A DNA stretch of 64,000 bases, taken from NCBI GenBank assembly GCA_018105865.1, contig CM030834.1, positions 6,682,668 to 6,746,667 on the forward strand, written 5' to 3'. The notes below the pieces were generated by a model. That model saw only the letters and a list, made by a program, of their open reading frames with translations. It was not told the DNA's origin and did not search any database. Below, in pieces: positions 1-11,051 of this stretch. The stretch is from Metaphire vulgaris. Lineage: Eukaryota; Annelida; Clitellata; Crassiclitellata; Megascolecidae. How positions within the stretch are numbered: position 1 is the stretch's first letter; every line of letters begins with the position of its first letter. The translations under genes were made by a program, and so were the position numbers.

Positions 1-306
1 CCAGAGTTAAAGATGGTGTATTCTTTGAATGCTCCGCTCACAGCCTTGACCATGGAAATTATCTGGTTTGGTGGAGAATCCTGCCAAGCGGCAGCATTCA
101 GACAATCTTCATTTCACATCTCTCCAAGACCGCAGTTCCTTCTTCAAGGCGCAACATCAACGAAACATTTCGGTTTGATAACACGAAATATGAGATTCAA
201 GGTCATTACGGCTTGTATATCAAGCAAGTGGACTTCAGCGATGCTGGTACATATGTCTGTGATGTCTCAGGTCAACAGAACATCTCTGCAGAACTCACAG
301 TTGTTG
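1..306 (+). CDS. Ig-superfamily membrane protein, first visible exon (V-type Ig domain)
   Basis: The window opens inside a coding exon read from base 3. It encodes an Ig V-like domain: first cysteine in FFECSAH, core tryptophan in YLVWW about 14 residues later, and the closing signature DAGTYVCDVSG, ending ...AELTVVG. The exon stops after the first base of a codon at a good donor (G|gtatgt, 307), i.e. a phase 1 intron, as is usual at Ig-domain borders. Such domains mediate extracellular adhesion or receptor binding. The signal peptide and any upstream domains lie outside the window, so the gene is 5'-partial. The following exons match in phase. Family is not resolved: nectin/CADM-like, B7-like and other two-Ig proteins are all possible. 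An overlapping ORF starting at 13 is in the wrong frame. Confidence 0.85.
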
Positions 307-1519
307 GTATGTCATAGCTTAGTGTGTTGTAAAACTGACTTTTACAGGTAGCCTAATGTTTCTATCTAATTTAGCAGCAAGTCGTGTAAACACATACTTG
401 ATGAGTGTTTCCTACATTCTCACTGCCAAAGTCAACGAATAGCTGTTGGCTTTTGGCAATTGCACTCAGTCTTTGAAAACTGAAGATTATATTATAGCCC
501 CTATACTGGTTACAGCAGAGGCTGTAACCACCATGCACATTGATGTATGGTAACTGAGGCTTTGAGCCTTGGGCCTAATTGCAGAGGATTGAAGGATGCA
601 GGGTAGCCATGACCTTGATGACCCTCCCTTCAGGGTCAGTGGCAGTCTCAGTGATGTGAACAGGTGTGTTCCCTCCTCATGGACTTCACAACTCTTCCAC
701 TGCAATGCACTTTGGGTCAAAGCATAGGCAAGCTCCACCTTATCTCAGAGTTACCGCCAGTATACTGCAGCTGCCACCAGTACCGGTTGTCACAAATCTC
801 TCTCCTATCACTGGGCAAAACTGGTTGCAGCAAAGTTAGTGAACTGAGGACTATGAAACCTCCCTCCACTCATTTTCTTCAGCAGTAGTTTAATATGCTT
901 TCCCACTGGCTAAGAAATAGTAAAATATCCCTCTGTTTAAGTAAAGGTGCTGTATGGAAATTTTAAAAAATCGGAACTGTTGATAACAAGAAGCAACTTG
1001 AGCTTTTGCTTGTTTCTGTTACTGGTTTCATAATAATTTTTCATTTTCACTATAATTAACAATTACATCGTGAATAGTTATGCATCAATCGGCCGATAAT
1101 TGACATTGTGGCCAACATGATTGTTAAACGGCTGATAATTGGCCGATACCAATTATTGGCTGATAGTTGGCAAACATTTATTTATTGGAACCTTTATTTT
1201 TTGCTTGGAATGCCATTTATAGCATATTTTAATAATATATTCTGTGACATTTTAATGAAATATTTTGCAATGGTGGCATTATTATGCTGAAGCAGTATCT
1301 GGTGAATTTTTTTGGCTGCACTTTTTGAGTGAAGGTTTGTTTGGATCAAAGTTAATTTGCTTTATAAAGGCATATGGAATTAATTATGACCATTTTGGTG
1401 CATAAAAAATACCAAGAGATTGAAAAGAAAGACAGTTTATTCATCTCAGTTTCATTAAATGCTGTGCTTAGTAAAGTATGTAACTTGTAATGCAAAATAT
1501 TTCTCTCAACATTTTGCAG
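307..1519 (+). other. Intron 1 of the Ig-domain gene
   Basis: Phase 1 intron bounded by gtatgt and a pyrimidine-rich acceptor ending attttgcag. I see no other gene. Around 1080-1170 there is a local set of repeats of the type ggccgataattg/ggctgataattgg. Confidence 0.7.
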
Positions 1520-1804
1520 GTGAAAGAGTTTCCTGTGGTAGCACCAGAACTGATGTAAGTGAAGGAGATGCAGTTGTATTGGTTTGCTCATTGGCTTTTC
1601 GAGGTCTTAGTCCTAACTGGCAAGTCACTTGGATGCATGAAGAACAGCCAATTGCTAGCACAACAGAAGACTCGGATGGCCTGATTAAACGGACATTGCA
1701 ATTCAATGCCTCCTATCCACGCAACACTGGGAATTATCGATGTGCTGTCACAGTCTCAGAATTTCAATATTCATCTTCGTGTCGAGTTGACTTAAATGTC
1801 TTGT
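1520..1804 (+). CDS. Ig-superfamily membrane protein, second Ig-domain exon
   Basis: The acceptor attttgcag precedes GT GAA AGA GTT, which completes the split glycine codon left by the previous exon. The exon encodes a second Ig domain: first cysteine in VVLVCSLAF, tryptophan in WQVTWMHE, and the closing motif NTGNYRCAV, with an N-glycosylation sequon (NAS) before it. The best phase 1 donor is gtgcgt at 1805, after ...VDLNVL; a phase 2 donor, gtatca at 1809, is weaker. One exon per Ig domain with phase 1 borders is the classic architecture. The domain is C2/I-like in length (about 95 residues) and carries an extra cysteine early (RVSCGS) and another late (SSSCRV) that could form an additional disulphide. 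Confidence 0.85.
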
Positions 1805-2532
1805 GTGCGTATCAGTAACATGAAGAATCAGTTTTATTTGTGATCAGTACAAGATACATTTTACAAAATGATACAGATATTGAAGTTTACCTTGCTTTTA
1901 TGTTAATTACTATTCAGATTTGGAATTTTATAAAGGGCAAGTTTGATGGAGTTTATTGTTAAAAGGGTACAAGCTCTTAGGGAATTGTTGATTAAATTTC
2001 ACTTCCTGTATAGAAGTAATATGACAGTTGAAGGTGATTTTTCATGTGGGATATCTTGTACTCTCTTGGTATACATGATTCTCAAATTGAAAACTCCTAA
2101 TACACACACTGTATATATAAAATTTGAGGATTGTTTCAATATTGACATTTTAGTAAGTATGAGCTTCACTAATTTTTAAGTGTTAAATTTTTTTAAGCCT
2201 TAGTGCACTGTTCATCATGTTGTGACGTTATTATTTGTTTTTTTAAGTTGAAGGGCCCATTAATAATTTTTGCACTAGGGCCTAAAAAATCCTAGCTACG
2301 CCACTGGATGAGTATCACTTATTCTTAGAAACATATTCTGTGTCAAATGTGAAATTTGTAAATCTTTTAAGAAAGTTTTAAGTTTAGTCTTCCTTATGTT
2401 TTTCAGTTTCCATAAAACCATGGTCAGAGAGTATCAATTTCAGTATATGTATAGTAAAGACCTTTTATGTTGCTAACAAAGCAATGCTTTGATTCGTGGG
2501 TAACATCACATGTCAAATGTTTTTCATTGTAG
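1805..2532 (+). other. Intron 2 of the Ig-domain gene
   Basis: Phase 1 intron ending at ttttcattgtag. Its middle part ends in agctacgccactg near 2306, which looks like the right end of an old hAT element; I cannot find its left end. Confidence 0.65.
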
Positions 2533-2728
2533 CATCAAAAATTGGAGGCTTTGTAATTCCTCGGAATCCGTGTGAAATTCGCAACGGCACCAGTGAACAT
2601 TGCAGTTACATTTCTAACGCTTTGATCATAATCATCCTCTCAAGCGTTTTGGCTGCAACTTTCATTCTCAGTGTTGTCATTATTTGTTGTCTTATCACAT
2701 TTCACAAACAGGAAATGGCAAAGTTCAA
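2533..2728 (+). CDS. Ig-superfamily membrane protein, transmembrane exon
   Basis: The acceptor cattgtag|CA closes a TCA serine codon. The exon encodes a stalk with two cysteines and an NGT sequon (NPCEIRNGTSEHCSY), then a strongly hydrophobic stretch of about 25 residues (from ALIIIILSS to VIICCLITF), then a basic stop-transfer start HKQEMAKFK. This makes the protein a type I single-pass membrane protein. A donor (CAA|gtagga) sits at 2729 in phase 2. It overlaps an in-frame stop: without splicing the next codon at 2730 is TAG, so intron retention gives a protein ending in KFK. The phase matches the exon at 4166. Confidence 0.8.
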
Positions 2729-4165
2729 GTAGGAAATACTTTGATGAAATTTTTCTTAATGTTATTGAATGATAACATTTCCAATGGAGCTATTTAATCT
2801 CAATATGCATAATGACAGTATTAAGTTGAATAACTAACTGAATGCAAGTGAGAATAAACTGAATATTTGCATGTTAATTATCAAGTCCTAACAGAAAATG
2901 ACTTGCTAGATCAAATTGGAAAGGAAGCTGACTGACAAATTGCAAGAAATTTTCTTAGAAGCATTTTCATCCTAATTCTCTGAATATTATTAAGCTGAGT
3001 ATCAATGTCTAAAGACTACTCATGCACTCATATCTGGCCTGATCTAATCTAGTCATCACCTTCTCTAGCATCCCTTCATTATGCATAGAAGCATAAGCCA
3101 ATGGCACACCAAATCACATTCACACCAAGATCCAAATGATCATCCAAGATCATGATTCACATAACAATATAGATTCTTGTGTAATAGATAAAATTAGGTG
3201 TAATGAGTTTGAATTGTATGCTATGATTAGTGCTGAAACTGTTTCAGTCTATCTTTTAACAAATACACTGCATTCTTTAGAGAATGTAAGAAATGATTTG
3301 CTTTGCATTTGCTTCCCAACTGCCTTTTATTCAGAGTTGAAGTTCATATTCTACATGGCTTGGAATTAAGTGAATGGTATTAAACAGTTGAAACTTGAAT
3401 GGCAAGGGTGAGCTCAGACTAGTTCCATGACCTGTAGTTGTTGGAAAAGAGGAATATGAGAGCTGTCTCAGTAGTGTGTTTGTACCGAAAACTTAGTTGG
3501 TTAACCAATTCAGGGAATGGTATTGCCTGGTGGTAGGTCTGTTTCTTAGTGAGCCTAAAAAAAGGAAGGAAAAATTGGATATCATTCAAAAGCTGAGGAG
3601 TTCTTGGTATCAAGTTGTGAGCTTTTCTTGGGCAAAATAGTAGACAGATCCAACAGGTAATTCGTTACAGGTCTCGACAAGTATGAACAACAAACAGTCC
3701 GACAGAACATCAAGCAATATGGCTGCTTCAGAATGCATTGCCTTCTTAAGACTCAGAAATCAACAAAGCACTCATGTCCTGTTTTTGTTTTTGAAAGAAC
3801 CTAACACTTTAGAAGAAATCCTTGATTTTGAAGCATGCATTTTTTCAGAGTTTCTTGCAGTCAAGGTCATTGTTACAGTATTTAATATGTTGCATTCTTT
3901 AATGTTACAGAAATTATTCTGGGAAATATCCACTTGCACTTGATTAATTGTTAGTTATAATTAATCAGTGATGTTGTGGGGGAAAATTTGCTGCTACACA
4001 GACATAAAATTGTCAGTTTTTGAATGTAATGATGCAAGAAAAATGAAATAGTTTTAAGGTTTTCCAGTATGCCTTGCTAGATCATACCATTTCAAAAAGT
4101 ACTGATGATAATTCACTTTGCATTGTATTGTGTTACTATAAATGCTGTGTACACTGTTTTCACAG
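2729..4165 (+). other. Intron 3 of the Ig-domain gene
   Basis: Phase 2 intron from gtagga to actgttttcacag. I see no other gene in it. If it is retained, translation stops immediately (TAG at 2730). Confidence 0.6.
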
Positions 4166-4265
4166 AGAGCCTTGTCCCAAGCTGAAATCAACTCGAAATG
4201 GGAGTGTTGATCTAGAGATGACTCCATTGACTTGTTCCTCGTCATCTCCTCAGCCATCTGCCTGA
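4166..4265 (+). CDS. Ig-superfamily membrane protein, cytoplasmic tail exon (alternative C-terminus)
   Basis: The acceptor gttttcacag|A supplies the third base of the lysine codon split at 2728, and the frame continues EPCPKLKSTRNGSVDLEM to a serine/proline-rich end and a TGA stop at 4263. This adds about 32 residues to the cytoplasmic side. The tail has many Ser/Thr but no recognised ITIM, ITAM or PDZ-ligand motif. The phase match between two distant, individually good splice signals is the main evidence. The shorter form ending at 2732 may also be made. I am less sure of this exon than of the Ig exons. Confidence 0.65.
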
Positions 4266-4360
4266 AAAAGTCATAAGCTCTTCGGGTAAAGTGGATACCT
4301 TTTCTTTCTTAGTTTTTCAATTGGTCATATTTGGTATCTGTTGAAAATCATGAGCAAAAC

Positions 4361-5070
4361 CACTGGCATTGCCACGAGGGGGCTGGACCCAATATTCAGG
4401 CTGAGGTCAGTTGTCGAATTTGTGCAAAACTGATGAGAAATTTTGTTGGGATGCAGGGTGATAGTCAACAGAATTTATATACATATTTGCATTATAGCGT
4501 TTGGCTGATCAGTAACAAATCATAATTGAAGTCTTTAAAATATTCACCAGAAATTTATAGTCCGATTCTAATATTACTCAAAAATTGTGTGGCTGTCTTG
4601 ATGTTCATTAGTGAGGTCCCATGAGGGGCAGCAGTCTGTGGACCATCTGCAGCAGGCCAACACAAGTGAGGAGATTCTTGCAGAAACATTAGAAAAATTT
4701 TATCTAATGAGATGTTATGTGATTGCCAAATAGCTGTCATATAGTCTTCAGATTTGCTCTAAAGTTCAAGATTTGAATCTAGTATTACCATAAATTGGAA
4801 GAGGCTGAGGTTCTACTAGGAGAACTAATGACCTTAAAAACATTTTTCCAGTTGAAGGATTGCCAATATGCTTTCATTTATTCTGAAAAATATGCATCAA
4901 AGATCAAGATTTTAATCTAATATTACTCTTAAAATTTTGGCCAAGGCTCTATTCCAGGCCCTCTTCAGGGAGCTCACCATGCCTCCCTCAAGCCATTTGT
5001 TGTAACTGGAAATGTCAGCCTGTAAAAGCTTTGGTGCCCCCTCTATTCCGGAACCCTGGCTATGCCACTG
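4361..5070. mobile_element. hAT-like non-autonomous element, 710 bp
   Basis: Left end cactggcattgccacgagg and right end ccctggctatgccactg are imperfect inverted repeats. Flanks agcaaaac (4353) and agcagtac (5071) match at 6 of 8 bases, consistent with a decayed 8-bp target duplication. Related sequence recurs around 33360-33700 and 61180-61400, with shared pieces such as ctaatattactcaaaa and acaaatcg/cataattgaagt. Confidence 0.6.
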
Positions 5071-6587
5071 AGCAGTACACAGTTGATTGAATGTATTTTC
5101 AGGTGTTCTGTGATGAAATTTCTGGTTCTCAATCAAATCGAAATTAAAGAACAAACTGCTAGCATCGGACAAATGTCAAGTTCTGCCAAATCTCATTTTT
5201 GTGAACAACATTGAAATGCTGATCCATGCATTGCTTTGAAAATGTTGCTGATTTTTTGATGAAGCCATTGTAAACTGCATTATTTTGTTTTTCTGTTTCA
5301 TTTGATTTCTTGTCTTTTAACCATTTACAGAATTCAAATGTTAAAGATTGCAGCTATTACTGAATACTCTTTTATGTGATCGGCCAACTTAAAAATCTAA
5401 TCTACAGTGTAGTGTGATTGTGCTGATGGAACATGAATAGCTATATAAATTATATACTCAGAAGTCATCAAGTGCCTTGCAGCTACTGATCCAGGTTAAG
5501 AAAAGTCTGTAAATGACTGAGAAAAAGAATTTTTTATTTATTTTAGAATTTGTGAATGGTGGTTTTGTTAATTGTTTTCCATGTGTTGCATCCTGGGCAG
5601 AAATAATTTTAGTTAAATCATGATATGATGCAATCTTTATGCCAGTGATGTTACTGTTACAAACATTCAAGCATTTCTCTACCAAAACAGGATCATGGTA
5701 TGATTATAAATTTTTAGAAGTTGAGTATAGAAGATGGGCTGGCAGCTGTCTAATTTATGAGGGGTAGAAATTATGAAGGGCTCTTTTGCTCATTGCCATA
5801 TTTTGGGGAATTTTAAATCTTTGCAATTTATCTTTATATATCCAGATTCAACACCATATTTACCATAAATGATTTATAATAAGTTGCATAGCATACAAAA
5901 GCATAGTAACAATATGTTGCCTTTAATGGCTGTTTGATTTGTGAGCAAGTCTTTTGTGTGTGTGTGTGTGTGTGTTGCTAATTCATTTGAGAAAATAGCA
6001 CACACCGACCATGTTTCATATGTTAATTTCTTCAGTTGTTTCTGTAAAGACTACTTTGGATTCCATGTTTTTAAGTCCCGTGTTTTGAAAAGTCTAGTCA
6101 TCAGTCTGCATTTTGATATCTGTGTGGGTGACCATGTATCACTAGCATTATTTGCCATATAAAAAATGTTTGGTTTTTATGTTAAAGGTCTTTAAAAGTT
6201 TATAATGACACATTCAATAATTTGCTGAAAACTCGTGACTTTAAAATGAGTTGATTTACAAAGAATTGATTATTCTGCATGGATATTAAATTTAGTTGTA
6301 TTAAGAGAGTTGCATTATTGTTTAAAATTTTATGATGCTGATATTGCAACAATAAAATATACAGTGTACAGTATGAATCAGTGTGATGTTGCTGGGCTAT
6401 TTTGATGGATCCTGCTACTCTTATGCAGCATATACTATACTGTATATTCCTAATATTGTCACAACAGAGAACCATGTTTTATATAACCACAGGAGATATA
6501 CGACAAAAAATTTTTTCTTTTGCAGCAAAAATAATACAGTACATAAGTTTGCTGGAACTAATGAAATGCATTCTGTTGGGTATATTT
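5071..6587. other. Intergenic stretch without recognisable gene
   Basis: AT-rich sequence with short unsupported ORFs and a small (TG)n run at about 5956-5975. I see no splice-consistent coding exon. Confidence 0.5.
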
Positions 6588-6708
6588 AGCGTGATTTAAA
6601 GTGGCTTAGGGGGCATTACTGCCTGTTTGAAAGCCACTAGGGGCGGTAACGGGGCTTGAATCTCGCTCCATCAGCCTACTGCTCCAGCGCATAACCCACT
6701 CTGCCATC
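6588..6708 (-). mobile_element. tRNA-derived SINE (copy 1)
   Basis: Read on the minus strand it starts ATGGCAGAGTGGGTTATGCG and carries a GATTCAAGCCCCG B-box-like sequence about 35 bases on. This resembles the A and B boxes of a tRNA-type RNA polymerase III promoter. A second copy with the same boundaries, including the gcgtgatttaaagtggctta end, lies at 43943-44059. Confidence 0.65.
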
Positions 6709-6758
6709 TTCAATCCCCTAACTGCGGGGATGTTAACAAGGACTGAACCTCCTGGGAC

Positions 6759-6930
6759 CAGTGGCGGCTCTAGGATTTGGCAAGTGGGGGGGGGCGTTGG
6801 GGTGGCAACTTCTAATCATGGGGGCCAACCATTTGTTGTTTAATGTATGTAGCATTAAGTATAGGTCCCAACTGGGGTCACTGGGGCCAGGCACTCAAAG
6901 GGGGCACGGGCCCCGGTGGAGCCGCCACTG
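6759..6930. mobile_element. hAT MITE, CAGTGGCGGCTC family (copy A)
   Basis: 172 bp with ends CAGTGGCGGCTCTAGG and ...GAGCCGCCACTG. Flanks cctgggac/ctcgggac match at 6 of 8 bases. Shares its interior (ggtggcaact, aatcatggggg, ccaaccatttg) with copies at 28198, 50486 and 55090. Confidence 0.85.
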
Positions 6931-6938
6931 CTCGGGAC

Positions 6939-7386
6939 TGACTCTCCAAGCAAAAGAACCGCAAGGACTGACCTCCAAACAGAATGATCAGGACCGACCT
7001 CTGTCCGGCAGAAAGTGTGGAAATAAATAAATCCAAAAACCATTTCAATTGCAGTCAGAATATTAAAGGCAATAAAAACGTCATTGAAATGTAATGTAGC
7101 CAACAGTAATGTTTCCTTTCAAATAGACGGCTATTTATAGTGGCTGGTCAATTATGTGAGCTCGTTGTGGTCTCATTATTCTAAGACCACTTTTTCAAGA
7201 ACGCGACTATATTTGGTGCCGATTTAATCGCCGATATTACAAGGAGCAAAAAGAATTCTGGCAGAGTTTTCAGAGGACGTGATATTTTGCATGGAATAGT
7301 CATTGACACGAAAGGTCCGGAGATGAATACTGTATTCCGAAGATGAAGAGTCCTACTCCTAGAATCCAGTTTTGCGAACAGCATCA
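6939..7386. other. Unique sequence flanking the nested hAT block
   Basis: No gene recognised. A 67-codon ORF on the minus strand (7181-7384) has no recognisable domain. Confidence 0.4.
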
Positions 7387-8290
7387 GAATATGTCAGCGT
7401 TGTCCAACCTTCATGCTCTTGCGGGCCGCACAAAAATGTTTAGACCTTGGCGGGCCAAGCAAGTTGTAGCCAGGGGCGGTTCTAGGCCTAGGCCGGGTAG
7501 GCCATGGCCTACCCAAAACGTTGTCTGGCCTACCCAAAAAATTACGTGGCCTACACTGTGGCTGGCCTACCCGAAAAAATACGTGGCCTACCTATAGCTG
7601 GCCTCCCCCAAAATGCGTTGTGTGGCTGGGTAATTAGTGCGTATGGCCTACGGTACGAGGCTATCGAGTGTAGTTGTAAGGCCAATTTGAATCCCCAGCC
7701 ACTTGTCAGATACTTTCTTTTCCATTCGGTTTCCACTTTCCAGATGTCAAGAAGCTTTATCTAATTGATCAACCACCGTGCATCGACTGATCAACGTTCA
7801 ACGGTCCTCGCACAAATTTTCTTCCCAACCTCTTCAGTGTCTAATTTGTTAGATGTACTGTTACTGGTAGTACTTACCCTCCCCCTCCTCATCCCTCGTA
7901 TCCCCACAGAATTACCAGACTTCCAGGCGAGTGTTGCAGAGTTTAGGGGCTACTTTTAGGCGTTTTCGCCATGGGAGTAGTTCCTCTTGCTGTCCATAAT
8001 TAAGTCCCTCTAATGAATGGCCTTATCTGACAGTTGACTACATGGATGACATGACTGTTTTGATAATCAATTCTCAACGTCGTCGGACATCTGGTGTAAT
8101 CTAATGTATGTTCTGGTTAACAGAACAGAGATGGATGGAAAGCCCGCAGTAACTATCGTGTAAGACGGCGACGATAAGCTAAGTGCTAACATTCAATCCG
8201 TTTAAGAGTGCAGCTCATGTAAGATAGGACTACAGTCTAGGCTTATCATACAAATTACAATAGCACTCTATAATATTATTATAATTAGAG

Positions 8291-9410
8291 ATGGATAAAT
8301 TTCTGGTTAAACGCGCTCGAATTAGTGGAAACGAAGAAGTAGAAGACATGGTGACTGACGATTCAACTCAGTCTACAAAGACAACTGTTGAATCCCAGGA
8401 CGTTCAACATCACTCAACGGATGTAGGCCTATCAATTTCACAAGCAGCACCACTTGACTCAGATGGTCTGCGTAAGTTTTCATACTACTGTGGCTGATAT
8501 CAGCAAGGATTATAAAGATCAACCTGTGCAACCTAAACTGCGCGCAGTGTTGTAAAGTATTTAAATACTTTCAGTATTTAAATACTATTTAAATACTTTG
8601 TCCAGTATTTCAGAAAGTATTTAAATACTCATCCAAAATTAAGTATTTAAATAGTGTTTAAATATCAGAGAGTATTTAGATGTATTTAAGAAATTTAAAT
8701 ACTTTGGATTTATTGCAATTTTCACATAATTATAACGTTTCTTATAAACAGTTCATTTTACATTTTCTTTACCGATGGTTTTAGACAGTTGAACAGTTAA
8801 GTAGGTCTACATTGACATTGTTAGAAATAATTTTAACGAACATTTCTTTACACAAAAACACGGTTGTGGCGAATCGTGTCAAATACATTATCAAGTATTT
8901 AAAAAAGTATTTAAACCTTATTTGCCAGTATTTAAATACTTACCCTGGTATTTGGGTATTTAAATACTATTTAAATACTACCGGAGAACCAAGTATTTAT
9001 GAAAGTATTTAAATACTTTCAGTGAAGTATTTATTACAACACTGACTGCGCGTCTTTCCAAAATCAAAATTTGGTCGGCGTTTCACGAGCATTTAACTCT
9101 TCATTGTGTGACAGGTAGGTCCCTATCATTTCTTGGAATATTCAGTTGCAAGCAATGCCATAGTTTGTTTTGTGTGCTGTCATTTTTGTCCACGATCAGG
9201 ATACCATGAATAATGAATCTGCTTTAACGGAGACTGGGTTGCGTGGTTGGAAAATATTGACAGCAAACTATCGAAACATTTAGCAAGCGTGATGCGTTCT
9301 GATGCTCTTGCACAGTGGACAATACAGAAGTACACTGATGCAACTGGCAGCATGACAACTTTTTTGTCGGAGTCTCAGCCTAACATGCTACTTTGTTAAG
9401 TTGACCTTCT
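8291..9410 (+). pseudogene. Decayed hAT transposase (ZMYM/TTF-type N-terminus)
   Basis: An ATG at 8291 opens MDKFLVKRARISG..., the sort of N-terminus seen in hAT transposases of the ZMYM-like group. It is followed by an acidic, Ser/Thr-rich segment and a good donor (CTGC|gtaagt) at 8472. Downstream reading gives ADISKDYKDQPVQPKLRASF-like sequence, interrupted by the 500-bp MITE at 8545-9044. It resumes with HEHLTLHCVTGRSL, a cysteine-rich patch like the TTF zinc finger (IVCFVCCHFC), and AWLENIDSKLSKHLASVM. In-frame stops and shifts are present and the catalytic core and dimerisation regions are missing, so the element cannot encode its own transposase. The family assignment rests on motif memory, not on an alignment. 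Confidence 0.6.
8545..9044. mobile_element. hAT MITE built of AAGTATTTAAATACTT palindromes, nested inside a transposase
   Basis: Ends CAGTGTTGTAA / TTACAACACTG with a perfect 8-bp target duplication actgcgcg at 8537-8544 and 9045-9052. The interior contains about a dozen copies of the palindrome-like unit AGTATTTAAATACT in both end regions. Confidence 0.92.
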
Positions 9411-9609
9411 CCTGACTTTGAACATTGCAATGCACATAGTTTGCGATCACTAATTTTTACATTTTTGTATGCACTTGATAATATTCCACTTATATTTGGT
9501 CAAAGCTAGTAAACTACAACTGGGTGATTTTACAGGTTCCTTCCAAATTTCAAATCCGTGTTCTCATCAAAATTTTACTTTTTGGTTAGGTCACCCTGGT
9601 CCTCAGCGC

Positions 9610-9612
<3 letters not shown>

Positions 9613-9684
<72 letters not shown>
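9613..9684. repeat. (TA)n microsatellite
   Basis: About 70 bases of alternating TA inside the 2396-bp hAT element. Confidence 0.95.
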
Positions 9685-9689
<5 letters not shown>

Positions 9690-9939
9690 CATGCCTATTA
9701 TGCTTCGCTATTGTTTTTAAATGTTTTTTATAACCACAGAATTTCGGGTGGGATTAACCTTAGCCTATGAACTTTGATGCCACGACACGGTTAAAGCTTG
9801 GCCTACCCAAAATTTTCATGGCCTATGTCTGGCCTACCCAAACTAAAATTCCTAGAACCGCCCCTGGTTGTAGCACTTAGCCTAATATTGCATAATTATG
9901 GTACATGTACGGCATGCCATATAAAACTTATAAAATAAG

Positions 9940-10109
9940 CAGAGGCGTCATTTATGGGTGGGGATAGGGAAGGTGCCGTGGCCCCAAGGAAATGAAGAAA
10001 TAATGTATTAAATAAATAAATGTGAAATGTGCAAAAAATTGGCCAAAAATTGTTAAAATTTTGCCAAAAATGTCGTGCCCCCTAAGAAAAGTGTGAAATG
10101 ACGCTATTG
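9940..10109. mobile_element. hAT MITE, CAGRGGCGTCATTT family (copy 1)
   Basis: 170 bp, from CAGAGGCGTCATTT to GAAATGACGCTATTG, with a perfect 8-bp duplication aaaataag on both sides (9932-9939, 10110-10117). A diverged copy in the other orientation is at 34704-34958. Confidence 0.9.
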
Positions 10110-10559
10110 AAAATAAGACTATATATACGACTAATGTAAGACTAGGCCCAAGTGTTAACCAAGAAATAAAAAACACTTCGGTGGTAACTGCTATAAACAG
10201 CTATATTGATAGAATATTATCATTTTAGCATAGTATTCCAGTTAAAATTAAGTAGCAAGTAAGTATTAGTATTCTACCGGCTTAGTGTCTTAGATTTAGT
10301 AAGACTAGTGACATTCATTCGATTGATTCTGTTCAATTTCAATCTAATGATCCATTCTATTCTATTGAGTGAAGACTTTCTAATATAGTGCGAGTACTGC
10401 GGAAAAGGTTTTCACTAACAATACCAGCAATGTGAACACCAATGCTTGTGGCGCCAAGTCGTATACAAGAAACGAATATGTTATTACATTAGCAAACTGC
10501 TGAAAACGGCGTCAAATTTTAACTGAGCGAGAACGAGACTTGCAGCGAGATGACAAATG

Positions 10560-10813
10560 CAGGGCTTTTTGTAAAAAAATATTTTCCGAAACACAACAGT
10601 CGGGTTAGGGTAGGGGCTAACCCTAACCCTAACAAAATCATCAGTCATGCCACATTTGTAATCAGAAATTTGAAAAATGATACGGGCAATAGATATAGTC
10701 CTAAATTTTCTATTTAATAATTTAATTTTGCAAAAAAGTCTTCGGATTTTCCGGAACGCGGTCCGGATTTTCCGGAACACCGTTCCGCCTCGTTCCGGCC
10801 CAAAAAAGCCCTG
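10560..10813. mobile_element. hAT MITE, CAGGGCTTTTT family
   Basis: Ends CAGGGCTTTTTG and CAAAAAAGCCCTG. Flanks gacaaatg/gacaaaag match at 7 of 8. It contains a short inverted pair of telomere-like repeats (ggttaggg... / ...ccctaaccctaac, about 10600-10635) and CCGGAACG-rich repeats at its right end. Confidence 0.85.
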
Positions 10814-11051
10814 GACAAAAGTAAGCAAGTTAGTAATAAGTAGCAAATACGTCAGTTTAATTACCGCCGTCACCTGCGGTGTGGATAAATAAGCAATTTA
10901 GTAACCACCTAGTCCAAGTATAGTCCTATAAAATAACGGTAATAACCGGTCCTATAGCAAAAATTGTTATTTTCCCAAACTCGGTGGCGGGCCGGATGAA
11001 ACTGGTCCGCGGGCCGGATCCGGCCCGCGGGCCGCCAGTTGGACAACCCTG

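Larger units (their letters stand above)
7471..9866 (+). mobile_element. hAT element with decayed transposase, 2396 bp
   Basis: Perfect 16-bp terminal inverted repeats (CAGGGGCGGTTCTAGG) and a perfect 8-bp target duplication gttgtagc at 7463-7470 and 9867-9874. Both ends carry subterminal copies of ggcctacccaaa. It encloses transposase-like coding pieces, a (TA)n microsatellite and a second hAT MITE (8545-9044). Confidence 0.9.
7395..11051. mobile_element. Outer hAT element carrying three younger insertions
   Basis: Ends CAGCGTTGTCCAACCTT (left) and AGTTGGACAACCCTG (right) are inverted repeats of the widespread CAGGGTTGTCCAA hAT type. The subterminal GGCGGGCCGC / GGCCCGCGGGCC sequences also pair across the element. 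Flanks gaatatgt (7387) and gtctatgt (11052) agree at 6 of 8. Removing the insertions at 7471-9866, 9940-10109 and 10560-10813, each with its own target duplication, leaves only about 0.8 kb. This is therefore a non-autonomous element used repeatedly as a target. Confidence 0.75.

Noticed and set aside
13..351. 112-codon ORF at the window start
   Set aside because: Wrong frame: the Ig V-domain with its cysteines and DAGTYVC lies in the frame starting at base 3 and ends at a splice donor.
10600..10635. Telomere or telomere-adjacent sequence
   Set aside because: Only a few TTAGGG-like units in inverted arrangement within a MITE; interstitial, as at 47283.
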